Source: Shinella zoogloeoides
Lineage (GTDB): Bacteria > Pseudomonadota > Alphaproteobacteria > Rhizobiales > Rhizobiaceae
Assembly: GCF_020883495.1 (NCBI RefSeq)
Contig: NZ_CP086610.1
Coordinates: 1,097,501 to 1,161,500 of the forward strand
DNA: 64,000 nucleotides
Direction: 5' to 3'
In this document: in pieces, positions 27,660 through 39,375 of the stretch
How positions within the stretch are numbered: the first letter of the stretch is position 1
How the letters are laid out: every line of letters begins with the position of its first letter
Position numbers and translations under genes: made by a program
The notes under the pieces: generated by a model
The model's input: only the letters and a program-made list of their open reading frames with translations
Databases searched by the model: none
Told to the model about the DNA's origin: nothing

Positions 27660-28982
27660 ATGTCTCGCAAAACCGGATTTGATGTGTTCTCGCGCCGCGC
27701 GTTCCTGCGCTCCGCCGCAACCCTCGGCGCTGCTGCCGTCGCCGGCCCGACGCTCGCCCAGACGGCGATGGACGACGTTCTCAACGCGCCGCGCCGCGGC
27801 AACTGGGACGATCAGTTCGACGCCAAGGCCTCGCGCAGCGCGGACGCCGTGACCTCGAACAATCCGATCCTCGGCTCCGGCGCCGTGCCGAACATCCAGC
27901 AGGCGATTTCCGATTACCAGCAGATCGTTTCCGCCGGCGGCTGGCCGAACGTTTCCTCCTCGCAGAAGCTGCAGCTCGGCGTGGTCGATCCCGGCGTCCA
28001 GTCGCTGCGCCAGCGTCTGATGATCTCCGGCGACTTGCCGCGCGAAGCCGGCATCTCCAATGCCTTCGATTCCTACGTCGACGGCGCGGTGAAGCGCTTC
28101 CAGGCCCGTCACGGCCTGCCGCAGGACGGCGTGCTCGGCGAATATTCGCTGAAGGCCATGAATGTGCCGGCCACGACGCGCCTCAACCAGCTCAACACGA
28201 ACATGGTGCGCCTGCAGGCCATGTCCGGCGATCTCGGCCAGCGCTATGTCATGGTGAACATTCCCGCCGCCCATATCGAGGCGGTGGAAGGCGGCCGCGT
28301 GGCATCGCGTCACGTCGCCGTTGTCGGTCGCCTCAGCCGCCCGACGCATATCCTCAATTCCAAGATCTACGACGTCACCCTCAATCCCTACTGGACCGCG
28401 CCGCGCTCGATCGTCGAAAAGGATATCGTGCCGCTGATGCGCACGGATCCGACCTATCTGAAGCGCAACAACATTCGCCTGATCGACGGCAAGGGCCAGG
28501 AAGTGGCGCCGGAAACGATCGACTGGAACGCCGAGAAGGCGCCGAACCTGATGTTCCGCCAGGACCCGGGCAAGATCAACGCCATGTCCTCGACGAAGAT
28601 CAACTTCCACAACCCGAACAACGAATACATGCACGACACGCCCCAGCAGGGCCTGTTCAACAAGCTGATGCGCTTCGAATCGTCCGGCTGCGTGCGCGTG
28701 CAGAACGTGCGCGACCTCATCACCTGGCTGCTGCGCGATACGCCCGGCTGGTCGCGTCAGGACATCGAAAGGGTCATCGACACCCGCGTCAACACGCCGA
28801 TCAGGCTGGCTGTCGAGGTTCCGGTCTATTTCGTCTACATTTCGGCCTGGTCGGCGCGCGACCGCGTCGTGCAGTTCCGTGACGACATCTACCAGATGGA
28901 CGGCGCCACCGAGCTTGCCCTGCAGACCGGCTACAACCAGGAAGGCGGCCAGACCGTCGACAGCGACCTGCTGCCGCAATAA
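27660..28982 (+). CDS. ldtP: L,D-transpeptidase (LdtP/YkuD family), Tat-exported
   Basis: 440 residues from the ATG at 27660; another ATG lies four codons upstream. The N-terminus SRRAFLRSAATLGAAAV is a twin-arginine signal, so the enzyme is exported folded. A peptidoglycan-binding domain 1 lies around residues 120-175 (VDGAVKRFQARHGLPQDGVLGEYSLKAM region). The YkuD catalytic domain follows, with HDTP and SSGCVRVQN holding the active His and Cys near residues 325 and 342. It forms 3-3 cross-links or links proteins to peptidoglycan. Likely controlled by LdtR. Confidence 0.92.
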   Translation: MSRKTGFDVFSRRAFLRSAATLGAAAVAGPTLAQTAMDDVLNAPRRGNWDDQFDAKASRSADAVTSNNPILGSGAVPNIQQAISDYQQIVSAGGWPNVSSSQKLQLGVVDPGVQSLRQRLMISGDLPREAGISNAFDSYVDGAVKRFQARHGLPQDGVLGEYSLKAMNVPATTRLNQLNTNMVRLQAMSGDLGQRYVMVNIPAAHIEAVEGGRVASRHVAVVGRLSRPTHILNSKIYDVTLNPYWTAPRSIVEKDIVPLMRTDPTYLKRNNIRLIDGKGQEVAPETIDWNAEKAPNLMFRQDPGKINAMSSTKINFHNPNNEYMHDTPQQGLFNKLMRFESSGCVRVQNVRDLITWLLRDTPGWSRQDIERVIDTRVNTPIRLAVEVPVYFVYISAWSARDRVVQFRDDIYQMDGATELALQTGYNQEGGQTVDSDLLPQ

Positions 28983-29006
28983 GGCGATTTTTCCGCTTGT
29001 TTCAAA

Positions 29007-29047
29007 AGGCCTCGTTTCCTGCCGGAAACGGGGCCTTCGCGTTTTCA
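29007..29047 (+). terminator. Terminator after ldtP
   Basis: 14-bp stem (AAGGCCTCGTTTCC against GGAAACGGGGCCTT, one wobble pair) with a TGCC loop, followed by CGCGTTTTC. Confidence 0.75.
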
Positions 29048-29174
29048 GGGCTCCGACGCATGTCGTTTTTATTTCACAAGGCGCGCGGAAATGGCGCAAA
29101 CCGTGGAGCGGATATTGCCCTTGCCATGCGAGGACGATAAACACCATGCCACCCACCCTTAAGGAGCCTCGAGG

Positions 29175-30473
<1,299 letters not shown>

Positions 30474-30482
30474 GGAGCCCGC

Positions 30483-30962
30483 ATGCGCTGCCCCTATTGC
30501 AGTTCGGAAGATTCGCAGGTGAAGGATTCCCGTCCCGCAGAGGACGGGGCCGCCATTCGCCGCCGGCGCATCTGCCCGGATTGCGGCGGTCGTTTCACGA
30601 CCTTCGAACGGGTGCAGCTCCGCGAATTGATGGTTGTCAAGAAGACGGGCCGCAAGGCCCCCTTCGACCGCGACAAGCTCCTGAAATCCTTCGAGATCGC
30701 GCTTCGCAAACGGCCCGTCGACCGGGACCGGATCGAACGCGCGGTCTCGGGCATCGTCCGCCGGTTGGAAAGCTCCGGCGAGACGGAAATCGCCTCTGAA
30801 GAAATCGGCCTTCAGGTGCTGGAGGCGCTGAAGGCGCTCGATGACGTGGGCTTCGTGCGCTATGCCTCGGTCTATCGCGACTTTTCCCATGTCGACGACT
30901 TCGAGAAGATTCTCGCCGAAGTCGCCGCCAAGATCGCCCGGGATCCGGGCGCCGACGGCTAG
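30483..30962 (+). CDS. nrdR: Transcriptional repressor NrdR
   Basis: 159 residues. The N-terminal zinc ribbon is complete: [18 protein letters not shown], then [19 protein letters not shown] (two CxxC pairs). The ATP-cone follows ([19 protein letters not shown] onward), which senses ATP/dATP and controls binding to NrdR boxes before ribonucleotide reductase genes. It is ten bases after glyA and its TAG stop is followed at once by the ribD ATG, so the genes form one operon. Confidence 0.97.
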   Translation: MRCPYCSSEDSQVKDSRPAEDGAAIRRRRICPDCGGRFTTFERVQLRELMVVKKTGRKAPFDRDKLLKSFEIALRKRPVDRDRIERAVSGIVRRLESSGETEIASEEIGLQVLEALKALDDVGFVRYASVYRDFSHVDDFEKILAEVAAKIARDPGADG

Positions 30963-32060
30963 ATGTCTTCCCGCGCGGAAGACGAGCGTTTCATGGCGGC
31001 GGCGATCCGCCTTAGCCGCCGCAACCTTGGCCTGACCTCCACCAATCCCTCCGTCGCCTGCCTGATCGTCAAAGACGGCGTGATCGTCGGCTCGGCCGTG
31101 ACCGCGCCGGGCGGAAGGCCGCATGCGGAAACGCAGGCGCTTGCCGCGGCCGGCGAGGCTGCGCGCGGTGCGACGGCCTATGTCACGCTCGAACCCTGTT
31201 CCCATCACGGCAGGACGCCGCCTTGCTCCGAGGCGCTGATCGCTGCCGGCGTTGCGCGCGTCGTCGTTGCTGTGACAGACCCGGATGAACGGGTGGCAGG
31301 CAGGGGGCTGGCGATGCTGCGCGATGCGGGAATCAACGTGGAGACCGGCATTCTGGAAAAAGCGGGCAAGGAAGCGCTTGCGGCCTATCTGAATCGACAG
31401 ACGAAGAAGCGGCCCTATGTGACTCTGAAACTTGCCGTTTCCGCCGATGGCATGCTCGGCCGGCTGGGCGAGGGGCAGGTGGCGATCACCGGGCCGGTCT
31501 CGCGCGGGCAGGTGCATGTGTTGCGCGCCGAGACGGACGCGATCCTCGTCGGCATCGGCACGGCGCTTGCCGACGACCCGGAACTGACCTGCCGCCTGCC
31601 GGGCCTCGAAGCCCGCTCGCCGGTGCGCATCGTGCTCGATCCGCGGCTGGAATTGCCGCCGGCCTCGAAGCTGGCGCAGACGGCGCGACAGGTGCCGGTC
31701 ATCGCGGTCACGGAAAAGGATGGCAAGGACGACCCGGCTTTCCTCGCACGGCAGTCCGCGCTGGAGGCGCTGGGCGTCGAGGTGCTGATCTGCGATCCGC
31801 GTAAGCTCGATGCGCTGCTGACGGCGCTTGCGACGCGCGGCATCTCCTCTCTGCTGGTGGAGGGCGGGGCGCGGACGGCGCAATCCTTCCTCGATGCAGG
31901 CCTCGTCGACCGTATCCTGATGTTTTCGGGTGGGGTCACCATTGGCAGGGACGGGGTCGCATCCCCATTTGTGTCCGGGCGGGTGCCGCCCGGATTTGCG
32001 CTGCGCCATGCGGCCCGCTATGGCGCGGATATGCTGCAGGAATACGAAAGAGGCGATTGA
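30963..32060 (+). CDS. ribD: Bifunctional riboflavin deaminase/reductase RibD
   Basis: 365 residues. The N-terminal cytidine-deaminase-like domain has the zinc signature HAETQALAAAGEAA and PCSHHGRTPPC (His and two Cys ligands) and removes the amino group of the pyrimidine intermediate. The C-terminal RibD_C reductase domain runs from about residue 150 (RPYVTLKLAVSADGMLG) to ILMFSGGVTIG. Together they do steps two and three of riboflavin synthesis. It begins at the base after the nrdR stop and its TGA overlaps the ribE ATG. Confidence 0.96.
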   Translation: MSSRAEDERFMAAAIRLSRRNLGLTSTNPSVACLIVKDGVIVGSAVTAPGGRPHAETQALAAAGEAARGATAYVTLEPCSHHGRTPPCSEALIAAGVARVVVAVTDPDERVAGRGLAMLRDAGINVETGILEKAGKEALAAYLNRQTKKRPYVTLKLAVSADGMLGRLGEGQVAITGPVSRGQVHVLRAETDAILVGIGTALADDPELTCRLPGLEARSPVRIVLDPRLELPPASKLAQTARQVPVIAVTEKDGKDDPAFLARQSALEALGVEVLICDPRKLDALLTALATRGISSLLVEGGARTAQSFLDAGLVDRILMFSGGVTIGRDGVASPFVSGRVPPGFALRHAARYGADMLQEYERGD

Positions 32061-32677
32061 TGTTTACCGGCATTGTCACGGATATCGGAACGGTCGAGAA
32101 GATCGAGCCCATGAACGAGGGCCTGCGCCTGCGCGTGCGCACGAGCTACGATCCCGCCACCATCGACATGGGGGCTTCCATCGCCCATTCCGGCACCTGC
32201 CTCACGGTGACCGCGCTGCCGGAGGAGGGCGCGAACGCCCGCTGGTTCGAGGTCGAGGCCTGGGAGGAGGCGTTGCGGCTGACCACCATCGGTTCATGGA
32301 CCGCAGGCACCCGGATCAATCTGGAGCGCTCGCTGAAGATCGGCGACGAACTCGGCGGCCATATCGTTTCCGGCCATGTCGACGGCAAGGCCGAAATTCT
32401 CTCCGTCGAGGCGGAAGGCGACGCCACGCGTTTCCGCATCCGCGCACCGGAAGGGCTGGAGCGGTTCGTCGCCCCGAAAGGCTCCGTCGCGCTCGACGGC
32501 ACCTCGCTCACCGTCAATGCGGTGGATGGCGCGGTCTTCGACGTGCTCCTCATCCGCCACACGCTGGAGGTCACGACCTGGGGCGAGCGCAAGGCAGGTG
32601 ATTTCGTCAATTTCGAAGTCGACACCATGGCCCGCTACGCCGCACGGCTGGCGGAATTCCCTGCGCCCAAGGCCTGA
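32060..32677 (+). CDS. ribE: Riboflavin synthase, alpha subunit
   Basis: 205 residues from the ATG at 32060, which overlaps the ribD stop (TGATG); a TTG one codon earlier is possible but unneeded. Two repeated lumazine-binding domains: MFTGIVTDIGTVEKIE and, near residue 100, GHIVSGHVDGKAEILSVE. Riboflavin synthase dismutates two 6,7-dimethyl-8-ribityllumazine molecules into riboflavin. The alpha subunit is followed, after a GGDEF gene, by the lumazine synthase gene ribH. Confidence 0.95.
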   Translation: MFTGIVTDIGTVEKIEPMNEGLRLRVRTSYDPATIDMGASIAHSGTCLTVTALPEEGANARWFEVEAWEEALRLTTIGSWTAGTRINLERSLKIGDELGGHIVSGHVDGKAEILSVEAEGDATRFRIRAPEGLERFVAPKGSVALDGTSLTVNAVDGAVFDVLLIRHTLEVTTWGERKAGDFVNFEVDTMARYAARLAEFPAPKA

Positions 32678-32894
32678 CGGAACGTTGCCGTTTCGCTTCA
32701 TGCGGTATCGCCTGCGGGCGGCCGGTTGGCCGCCATGCGTGGCAAACGGCGCGCGGCAGCGTGACATAAGCGTAACAGGACGAACTGCGTTACGTAACGG
32801 TACAACAAGATGTAGCGTCGCCGCGCGTCAGGTAACGATATGGATACTTCTCCGCTTCTAGGGTGCGCTATCGGATCCCGGAGACCGCTCAAGC

Positions 32895-34031
32895 ATGACG
32901 CCTGACTACAATACGCTCCTTCTGGCGATTGCCTTGTCCGGATTCTGCCTTTCGGCAACGCTGTTCGCCTCCTGGCTGTCGTCGCGGGTCGAGCGGTTCC
33001 TGCTCTCGTGGTCCATCGGTATCGGCTGCATCGTGCCGGCCGTGGCCGTCTACAGCATCTATTTCAGCAATCCGGATTTCCGCATCGGCTGCCTTGCCTT
33101 CATGCTGCAGTTCCTCGGCTTCGCCTTCATTTACGGCGCGGCCTACCGCTTCCGCACGGGAAAGAGCGCCCGCCGCCGCATCGTTCTCCTTTTCACCGTC
33201 TCCACGTTCGTCTCCGTGCCATGGCTCGTCGTGGGCTATGACGGCATCGGCTTCATCATGCTCAATGTCATGATCGCCGGCGCGCTGGTCGCAACGGCGC
33301 GGGAGTACTGGCGCGGGCGGGCGGAAGCGCCGCGACCGCTGACCGGCATGGTCGTCCTCTATCTGCTGACGGCGTTCTCCTTCGTGCTGTGCGCGGCCGC
33401 GCTCATCCACGGCAGGCAATGGGTGCTGGGCCGAGCGCCGGACAATTGGGCGGAAAACCTCAATCTGGTCGTCGCGATCGTCGGCATCACCGGCATCGGC
33501 GCCATGTCGCTGGCGCTCAACCAGTGGCGCGTGGCCGGAAACCACCAGCGCGCCGCCAACACCGATGCGCTGACAGGCCTGCTCAACCGCCGCGCCCTCT
33601 TCGAGCGCCACGGCGACGAGGCCATCGGCCCGCACCGGGCGGCTATCGCCTTCGACCTCGATAATTTCAAGTCGGTCAACGACCGCTATGGCCATGCGGC
33701 CGGCGACGTGGTGCTGAAGGTCTTCGCCGATATTCTCGGCGAGGTCTGCGGCGCGGCGGCCAGCGTCGCGCGCCTCGGCGGCGAGGAATTCGTCGTCGTG
33801 CTCGACCGCACCCTGCCGGATCGCGCGCAACACGTCGCCGAACGGGTCCGCGCGGATTTCGCCGCGAAGCTCATTCCCATCGGCCGCCGCTCCATCTCCT
33901 GCACGGTGAGCGCGGGCATCGCCTTCGGGGGCGAGCATTGCACGAGCTTCGACTCCCTGCTCAGCAATGCCGACAAGGCGCTCTACACGTCCAAGCGCAA
34001 CGGCCGTAACCGCGTCTCCCTTGCCGCCTGA
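32895..34031 (+). CDS. Membrane-bound diguanylate cyclase (GGDEF)
   Basis: 378 residues. About six to seven membrane helices in the first 200 residues (the first is LLLAIALSGFCLSATLFAS), then a GGDEF domain from about residue 220: NTDALTGLLNRRALF, then the active-site loop RLGGEEF near 295. The GGEEF sequence is complete, so cyclase activity making c-di-GMP is expected. No RxxD inhibitory site is seen five residues before it. It sits between ribE and ribH, 217 and 149 bases from them, so it probably has its own promoter. Confidence 0.9.
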   Translation: MTPDYNTLLLAIALSGFCLSATLFASWLSSRVERFLLSWSIGIGCIVPAVAVYSIYFSNPDFRIGCLAFMLQFLGFAFIYGAAYRFRTGKSARRRIVLLFTVSTFVSVPWLVVGYDGIGFIMLNVMIAGALVATAREYWRGRAEAPRPLTGMVVLYLLTAFSFVLCAAALIHGRQWVLGRAPDNWAENLNLVVAIVGITGIGAMSLALNQWRVAGNHQRAANTDALTGLLNRRALFERHGDEAIGPHRAAIAFDLDNFKSVNDRYGHAAGDVVLKVFADILGEVCGAAASVARLGGEEFVVVLDRTLPDRAQHVAERVRADFAAKLIPIGRRSISCTVSAGIAFGGEHCTSFDSLLSNADKALYTSKRNGRNRVSLAA

Positions 34032-34180
34032 CCGCCGGCTCCGTTTCCCGCGGCAAGACGGCGCGGTAAGGCCGAAAACGCCGGGTGGGGCGGAAAGTGC
34101 TTGCCAAGCATCGCCGGGCATGGTTTGACCGCCGCTTCCGCCCGCAATTGCGTGGCCCGCCTCCAATTTTCAGGTGATTC

Positions 34181-34642
34181 ATGGCCAACACCGATAATCC
34201 CCATCTCCTCATCGTCGAGGCCCGTTTCTACGACGACATGGCCGATGCGATGCTCGACGGCGCCAAGCATGCGCTGGATGCCGCCGGCGCGACCTACGAT
34301 ATCGTGACCGTCATGGGCGCGCTCGAAATCCCCGCCGCCATCTCCATGGCGCTCGACGGCATGGAAAATGCCGGCACCTGGTATGACGGCTTCGTCGCGC
34401 TCGGCATGGTCATCCGCGGCGAGACCTACCATTTCGATATCGTCGCCAACGAATCCAGCCGCGCCCTGATGGACCTTGCCGTCAGCGAGGCGCTCGCCAT
34501 CGGCAACGGCATCCTGACCGTCGAGAACGACGAGCAGGGCTGGGCGCGCGCCCGCCGCTCGGAAGGCGACAAGGGCGGCTTTGCGGCCCGCGCGGCGCTC
34601 ACCATGATCGACCTGAAGAAGAAACTGGGCGGCGAACAGTGA
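34181..34642 (+). CDS. ribH: 6,7-dimethyl-8-ribityllumazine synthase
   Basis: 153 residues, the standard length. The signatures are [14 protein letters not shown], the catalytic-His region [23 protein letters not shown], and [15 protein letters not shown]. It joins the pyrimidine intermediate made by RibD with dihydroxybutanone phosphate and supplies riboflavin synthase. Its TGA overlaps the GTG start of nusB, so the two are coupled, an order conserved in many bacteria. Confidence 0.97.
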   Translation: MANTDNPHLLIVEARFYDDMADAMLDGAKHALDAAGATYDIVTVMGALEIPAAISMALDGMENAGTWYDGFVALGMVIRGETYHFDIVANESSRALMDLAVSEALAIGNGILTVENDEQGWARARRSEGDKGGFAARAALTMIDLKKKLGGEQ

Positions 34643-35121
34643 CCGGCGACAAGAACCAGCAGCCGGTAAAGCCGGCCAACCAGCGCGGCGCGGCGCGTCT
34701 TGCCGCCGTACAGGCCCTCTACCAGATGGATGTCGGCGGCACCGGCGTGCTCGAGATCGTCGCCGAATACGAGACGCACCGTCTCGGCCAGGAAATCGAC
34801 GGCGACACCTATCTCAAGGCGGACGCCTCCTGGTTCCGCTCCATCGTCTCGGGCGTCGTGCGCGACCAGCGCCAGCTCGATCCGCTGATCGGCACGGCGC
34901 TGCAGGACGACTGGGCGCTGTCGCGCCTCGATTCGACCGTCCGCGCCATCCTGCGCGCCGGCACCTTCGAACTGCGCGAGCGCAAGGATGTGCCCATCGC
35001 CGTGATCGTCACGGAATATGTCGAGATCGCCAAGGCGTTCTTCGAGGACGAGGAACCCAAGCTGGTGAACGCGGTGCTCGACCGCATCGCCAAGCAGGTT
35101 CGCACGGACATCCGCAAATAG
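34639..35121 (+). CDS. nusB: Transcription antitermination factor NusB
   Basis: 160 residues starting at a GTG that overlaps the ribH stop. All-helical RNA-binding protein that, with NusE (S10), binds boxA of rRNA leaders. The family features [16 protein letters not shown] and, near the C-terminus, [36 protein letters not shown] are clear. Confidence 0.96.
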   Translation: MTGDKNQQPVKPANQRGAARLAAVQALYQMDVGGTGVLEIVAEYETHRLGQEIDGDTYLKADASWFRSIVSGVVRDQRQLDPLIGTALQDDWALSRLDSTVRAILRAGTFELRERKDVPIAVIVTEYVEIAKAFFEDEEPKLVNAVLDRIAKQVRTDIRK

Positions 35122-35134
35122 ATCGGCATTGGAC

Positions 35135-36361
35135 ATGAGCGCAGGCGCGGTTGAAGGTCTTGAACGAGAACTGTCGGCCGCGCGCCGCAATGTATTCCTG
35201 CTGACCTTCGCGCAGGCGCTGCTCGCCTCCTCGGGGCCGATCGTCTTCTCCATCGGCGCGCTTGCCGGCTACAACCTGCTCGGCGAGGACAAGTCGCTCG
35301 CGACCGCCCCGCTGACCGGCTTCAACATCGGGGTCGCGCTCGGCGCCGTCTTCGTCGCCATCGCCGCGCGCCTGCTGGGGCGCGCCCACGGCTTCATCGT
35401 CGGCGCGCTGGTGGGCGCGTCGGGCGGATTGATCGCCGCCATCGCGCTGTTCCGCGGCGATTTCTGGCTCTTCGCCCTCGGCTTCGTGCTCGTCGGCATT
35501 TCCAGCGGCTTCGCGCAGAAGATCCGCTTTGCGGCGGCCGATGCATCGCCGTCCTTCTACAAGCCGCGCGCCATCTCCTGGATCCTTGCCGGCGGCGTCA
35601 TTTCCGCCGTGCTCGGCCCGCAGGTCGTCATCCTCACCAAGGACCTGTTCGAGCCGGTGCTTTTCGCCGGCGCCTTCGTGGCGCTGGCCCCGCTCTGCGG
35701 CCTGGCGATCGTCCTCTTCCTCATGCTGCGCCTGCCCGACCACAAGGCGGCGGGCGCGGCGAGCGGCGAGGTGGCCCGGCCGTTGAAGGAGATCGTGCTG
35801 ACGCAGCGTTTCCTGACGGGCATGGTCTGCGGCATCTCCTCCTATGCGCTGATGACCTTCATGATGACGGGCGCGCCGCTCGCCATGGTCATCGGCTGCG
35901 GCTTCTCGCCGGAAATGGCGACGCTCGGCATCCAGTGGCACGTGCTGGCCATGTTCGGCCCGAGCTTCTTCACCGGCATGCTGATCCAGCGTCTCGGCAC
36001 GGAGAAGGTCGTCGCCGCCGGCCTCCTGATCCTCATGGCCTGCGCCACCGTCGCGCATGCGGGCATTGCGCTGTGGAATTTCTGGGGCGCGCTCATCCTG
36101 CTCGGCATCGGCTGGAACTTCGGCTTCATCGGCGCGACCGCCATCGTCGCTTCCAGCTACCGCCCGCACGAGGCCGACAAGGTGCAGGGCTTCCACGACA
36201 TCATCCTCTTCGGCGCGGTGGCGCTCGCCTCCTTCTCCTCCGGCAAGGTGTTCAACGCCTATGGCTGGCAGGCGATCAACCTGATGTTCTGGCCGATCAC
36301 CGGCATCAGCCTCGTGCTCGTCCTGCTGCTGCTCCTGCGCTCCCGCCGCGCGGCGGTATAA
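35135..36361 (+). CDS. MFS transporter
   Basis: 408 residues from the ATG at 35135; a TTG two codons earlier is possible. Twelve predicted membrane helices in two halves with a longer central loop (LRLPDHKAAGAASGEVARPLKE), the major facilitator layout. Helix 2-3 region LGAVFVAIAARLLGRAHGFIVGALVG is a weak form of the MFS motif A. No substrate-defining motif is recognised. It lies 14 bases after nusB, so may be expressed from the same mRNA. Confidence 0.88.
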   Translation: MSAGAVEGLERELSAARRNVFLLTFAQALLASSGPIVFSIGALAGYNLLGEDKSLATAPLTGFNIGVALGAVFVAIAARLLGRAHGFIVGALVGASGGLIAAIALFRGDFWLFALGFVLVGISSGFAQKIRFAAADASPSFYKPRAISWILAGGVISAVLGPQVVILTKDLFEPVLFAGAFVALAPLCGLAIVLFLMLRLPDHKAAGAASGEVARPLKEIVLTQRFLTGMVCGISSYALMTFMMTGAPLAMVIGCGFSPEMATLGIQWHVLAMFGPSFFTGMLIQRLGTEKVVAAGLLILMACATVAHAGIALWNFWGALILLGIGWNFGFIGATAIVASSYRPHEADKVQGFHDIILFGAVALASFSSGKVFNAYGWQAINLMFWPITGISLVLVLLLLLRSRRAAV

Positions 36362-36553
36362 TCGTTTCGCACCGGCCGTTTCGGAAAATCCGGTTTTTAG
36401 AAGCGCTTGCCGCAATGCGGCGACTTGACGCAACCGATTCGCAATCGCACTCTGGCCCCGCGCCGGCTCCCTGCTTGTGAGGAGGCAAGGGGGAGCGGAC
36501 GCGTTTCGGCGGCGGGGGGAGGACCCCGCGGCCTCCAAGGAGGACAGAGCGAA

Positions 36554-38689
36554 ATGACCATATTGCTTGGCGTTATCGCATGCGGGTTGCTTTCGGTGGT
36601 CTATGCCATCTGGGCGACGCAGTCGGTGCTTGCCGCCGACCAGGGGAATGCCCGCATGCAGGAAATTGCAGGTTATATCCGGGAAGGGGCGCAGGCCTAT
36701 CTCACCCGGCAGTACAAGACCATTGCCATCGTCGGGGTCGTCGTCTTCATCGGCACCTGGCTGCTACTTTCCGCTACGGCCGCCATCGGGTTCCTGATCG
36801 GCGCCGTGCTTTCGGGCGTCGCCGGTTTCATCGGCATGCATGTGTCCGTCCGCGCCAATGTGCGCACGGCGCAGGCCGCGTCCGTCAGCCTGTCCTCCGG
36901 CCTCGACATCGCCTTCAAGTCGGGCGCGATCACCGGCATGCTGGTGGCCGGCCTCGCACTGCTCGGCGTGTCCATCTACTACTGGATCCTGACCGGCGTC
37001 CTCGGCCAGGAACCTGCCTCGCGTGAAGTCATCGACGCGCTCGTCGCGCTCGGCTTCGGCGCATCGCTGATCTCGATCTTCGCTCGTCTCGGCGGCGGCA
37101 TCTTCACCAAGGGTGCTGACGTCGGCGGCGACCTCGTCGGCAAGGTCGAGGCCGGCATTCCCGAGGACGATCCGCGCAACCCGGCCACCATCGCCGACAA
37201 CGTCGGCGACAACGTGGGCGACTGCGCCGGCATGGCCGCCGATCTCTTCGAGACCTATGCGGTGACCGTCGTCGCCACCATGGTCCTCGCGGCGATCTTC
37301 TTTGCCGGCACGCCGATCCTCGCCAGCGCCATGATCTACCCGCTCGCCATCTGCGGCGCCTGCATCATCACCTCGATCATCGGCTCCTTCTTCGTCAAGC
37401 TCGGCTCGAACGGCTCGATCATGGGCGCTCTCTACAAGGGCCTCATCGTGACGGGCGTGCTGTCGATCCTCGGCCTCGGCGCGGCGACGTCGCTGACCGT
37501 CGGCTGGGGCAGCCTCGGCACCGTGGCGGGCAAGGAAATCACCGGAACGAACCTCTTCATCTGCGGCCTGCTCGGCCTCGTGGTGACGGCGCTCATCGTG
37601 GTGATCACGGAATACTACACGGGCACCAACAAGCGGCCGGTGAACTCCATCGCCCAGGCGTCGGTGACCGGCCACGGCACCAACGTCATTCAGGGCCTTG
37701 CCGTCTCGCTGGAATCGACGGCGCTGCCCGCCATCGTCATCGTCGGCGGCATCATCGCCACCTACCAGCTTGCGGGCCTCTTCGGCACCGGCATCGCGGT
37801 CACCGGCATGCTCGGCATCGCCGGCATGATCGTGGCGCTCGACGCCTTCGGCCCGGTCACGGACAATGCCGGCGGCATCGCCGAAATGTCCCATCTGCCG
37901 CCGGAAGTGCGCAAGTCCACGGACGCGCTCGACGCCGTCGGCAACACGACCAAGGCCGTCACCAAGGGCTATGCCATCGGTTCGGCTGGCCTCGGCGCGC
38001 TGGTGCTGTTCGCCGCCTATTCGAACGACCTCGCCTATTTCGCGGCGAACGGCGACAAGTATCCGTATTTCGCGGATATCGGCACGATCTCCTTCGACCT
38101 TTCCAACCCCTATGTGGTGGCCGGCCTCATCTTCGGCGGCCTCATTCCCTATCTCTTCGGCGGCATCGCGATGACCGCCGTCGGCCGGGCGGCGGGGTCC
38201 ATCGTGGAGGAGGTGCGCCGGCAGTTCCGCGAGAAGGCGGGCATCATGGCGGGCACGGAGCGTCCGGATTACGGCCGCGCCGTGGATATCCTGACCAAGG
38301 CGGCGATCCGCGAGATGATCATCCCCTCGCTGCTGCCGGTTCTGGCGCCGCTCGTCGTGTATTTCGGCGTGCTTGCCATTTCCGGCTCCAAGGCTTCGGC
38401 CTTCGCGGCGCTCGGCGCATCGCTGCTCGGCGTCATCGTCAACGGCCTCTTCGTCGCCATTTCCATGACATCGGGCGGTGGCGCTTGGGATAACGCCAAG
38501 AAGAGCTTCGAGGACGGCTTCGTCGACAAGGACGGCACCCGGCATCTGAAGGGCTCGGAAGCCCATAAGGCTTCCGTCACCGGCGATACGGTCGGCGATC
38601 CCTACAAGGACACGGCCGGCCCGGCGGTGAATCCGGCGATCAAGATCACCAATATCGTGGCCTTGCTGCTGCTCGCCGTTCTCGCCTGA
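36554..38689 (+). CDS. hppA: K+-independent proton-translocating pyrophosphatase
   Basis: 711 residues from the ATG at 36554, preceded by AAGGAGG; about sixteen membrane helices. It couples PPi hydrolysis to proton export. The pyrophosphate site includes [20 protein letters not shown] and [19 protein letters not shown] near residues 195-235. The segment [16 protein letters not shown] has Lys where K+-dependent enzymes have Ala, which marks the K+-independent class. The gene stands alone between the MFS gene and a bidirectional terminator. Confidence 0.96.
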   Translation: MTILLGVIACGLLSVVYAIWATQSVLAADQGNARMQEIAGYIREGAQAYLTRQYKTIAIVGVVVFIGTWLLLSATAAIGFLIGAVLSGVAGFIGMHVSVRANVRTAQAASVSLSSGLDIAFKSGAITGMLVAGLALLGVSIYYWILTGVLGQEPASREVIDALVALGFGASLISIFARLGGGIFTKGADVGGDLVGKVEAGIPEDDPRNPATIADNVGDNVGDCAGMAADLFETYAVTVVATMVLAAIFFAGTPILASAMIYPLAICGACIITSIIGSFFVKLGSNGSIMGALYKGLIVTGVLSILGLGAATSLTVGWGSLGTVAGKEITGTNLFICGLLGLVVTALIVVITEYYTGTNKRPVNSIAQASVTGHGTNVIQGLAVSLESTALPAIVIVGGIIATYQLAGLFGTGIAVTGMLGIAGMIVALDAFGPVTDNAGGIAEMSHLPPEVRKSTDALDAVGNTTKAVTKGYAIGSAGLGALVLFAAYSNDLAYFAANGDKYPYFADIGTISFDLSNPYVVAGLIFGGLIPYLFGGIAMTAVGRAAGSIVEEVRRQFREKAGIMAGTERPDYGRAVDILTKAAIREMIIPSLLPVLAPLVVYFGVLAISGSKASAFAALGASLLGVIVNGLFVAISMTSGGGAWDNAKKSFEDGFVDKDGTRHLKGSEAHKASVTGDTVGDPYKDTAGPAVNPAIKITNIVALLLLAVLA

Positions 38690-38709
38690 TCCGCAAGAGG
38701 CGCAAACAA

Positions 38710-38743
38710 AAACCGCGGGGAGTGATCCCCGCGGTTTCTTTTT
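38710..38743. terminator. Bidirectional terminator between hppA and bamE
   Basis: 12-bp stem AAACCGCGGGGA / TCCCCGCGGTTT with loop GTGA, then CTTTTT; a matching A-run on the other side serves the convergent bamE gene. Confidence 0.9.
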
Positions 38744-38758
38744 GAGATCGGATGAGCG

Positions 38759-39223
38759 TCAGTTGCTCATCAGGTTCTTCATCATGTTGCCGGGGCTTGC
38801 GCCGCCGCGCAGCAACTGGCCGAGGAAGGTCGTCTCGGCGCCGCCCGTGGGCGTCACGCGTGCGATCATGTCGAAGACCTTGCCGTCCTGCATCGTGTAG
38901 TGGCCAAGGCGCTCGACATTGCCGTCCTTGTCGAAATAGACGGCGAGCACGCTCTGCTCGACGATCTTCGGCTTCATGAAGGCAGCGGAGCGTTTGCGCT
39001 TCTGCGAGATGTAGTAGAAGACTTCGTTGTCGAAGGTCGCGGTCGCGGACGGCGTGCCGAGCGACAGGAGGACCTGCTCGCGCGAGGAGCCGACAGGAGC
39101 CAGCGCCAGCGTTTCCTGATCGACGACATAACCCTGATAGAGAACTTCGCTCGGACCCTGGCAGGCCGCAAGAACGGAAGCGGAGAGGGTGACGGCAACG
39201 GCGGCGTTACGCAACAGCTTCAT
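38759..39223 (-). CDS. bamE: Outer membrane assembly lipoprotein BamE/OmlA
   Basis: 154 residues from the ATG at 39223. Lipoprotein signal peptide with lipobox LAAC (Cys21), so an outer membrane lipoprotein facing the periplasm. The BLIP-like fold of the SmpA/OmlA family is seen in PVGSSREQVLLSLGTPSATATFDNEVFYYIS, followed by VLAVYFDKDGNVERLGHYTM. It is an accessory subunit of the BAM beta-barrel assembly complex. Divergent from the bc1 chaperone gene. Confidence 0.93.
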   Translation of the reverse strand: MKLLRNAAVAVTLSASVLAACQGPSEVLYQGYVVDQETLALAPVGSSREQVLLSLGTPSATATFDNEVFYYISQKRKRSAAFMKPKIVEQSVLAVYFDKDGNVERLGHYTMQDGKVFDMIARVTPTGGAETTFLGQLLRGGASPGNMMKNLMSN

Positions 39224-39375
39224 ATTCACATAATCTCTCTTCACAATTTCCCCGGGACTATGATGGCCGCGCAGCCATTGCAATTCATGCCTGCTTCGGT
39301 AAACCAGCTTCGAGCGTCATGCAACATGACTTGCGACGGCTCCATGGTTTGAATCGGGCAAAACTAGGCTTTATG

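Noticed and set aside
32678-34180. FMN riboswitch before ribE or ribH
   Set aside because: ribE overlaps ribD, leaving no leader, and the 149-base gap before ribH shows no recognisable FMN aptamer core.
36362-36553. Riboswitch in the hppA leader
   Set aside because: The leader has GC-rich hairpins and a G-rich run, but no known aptamer pattern could be matched by eye.
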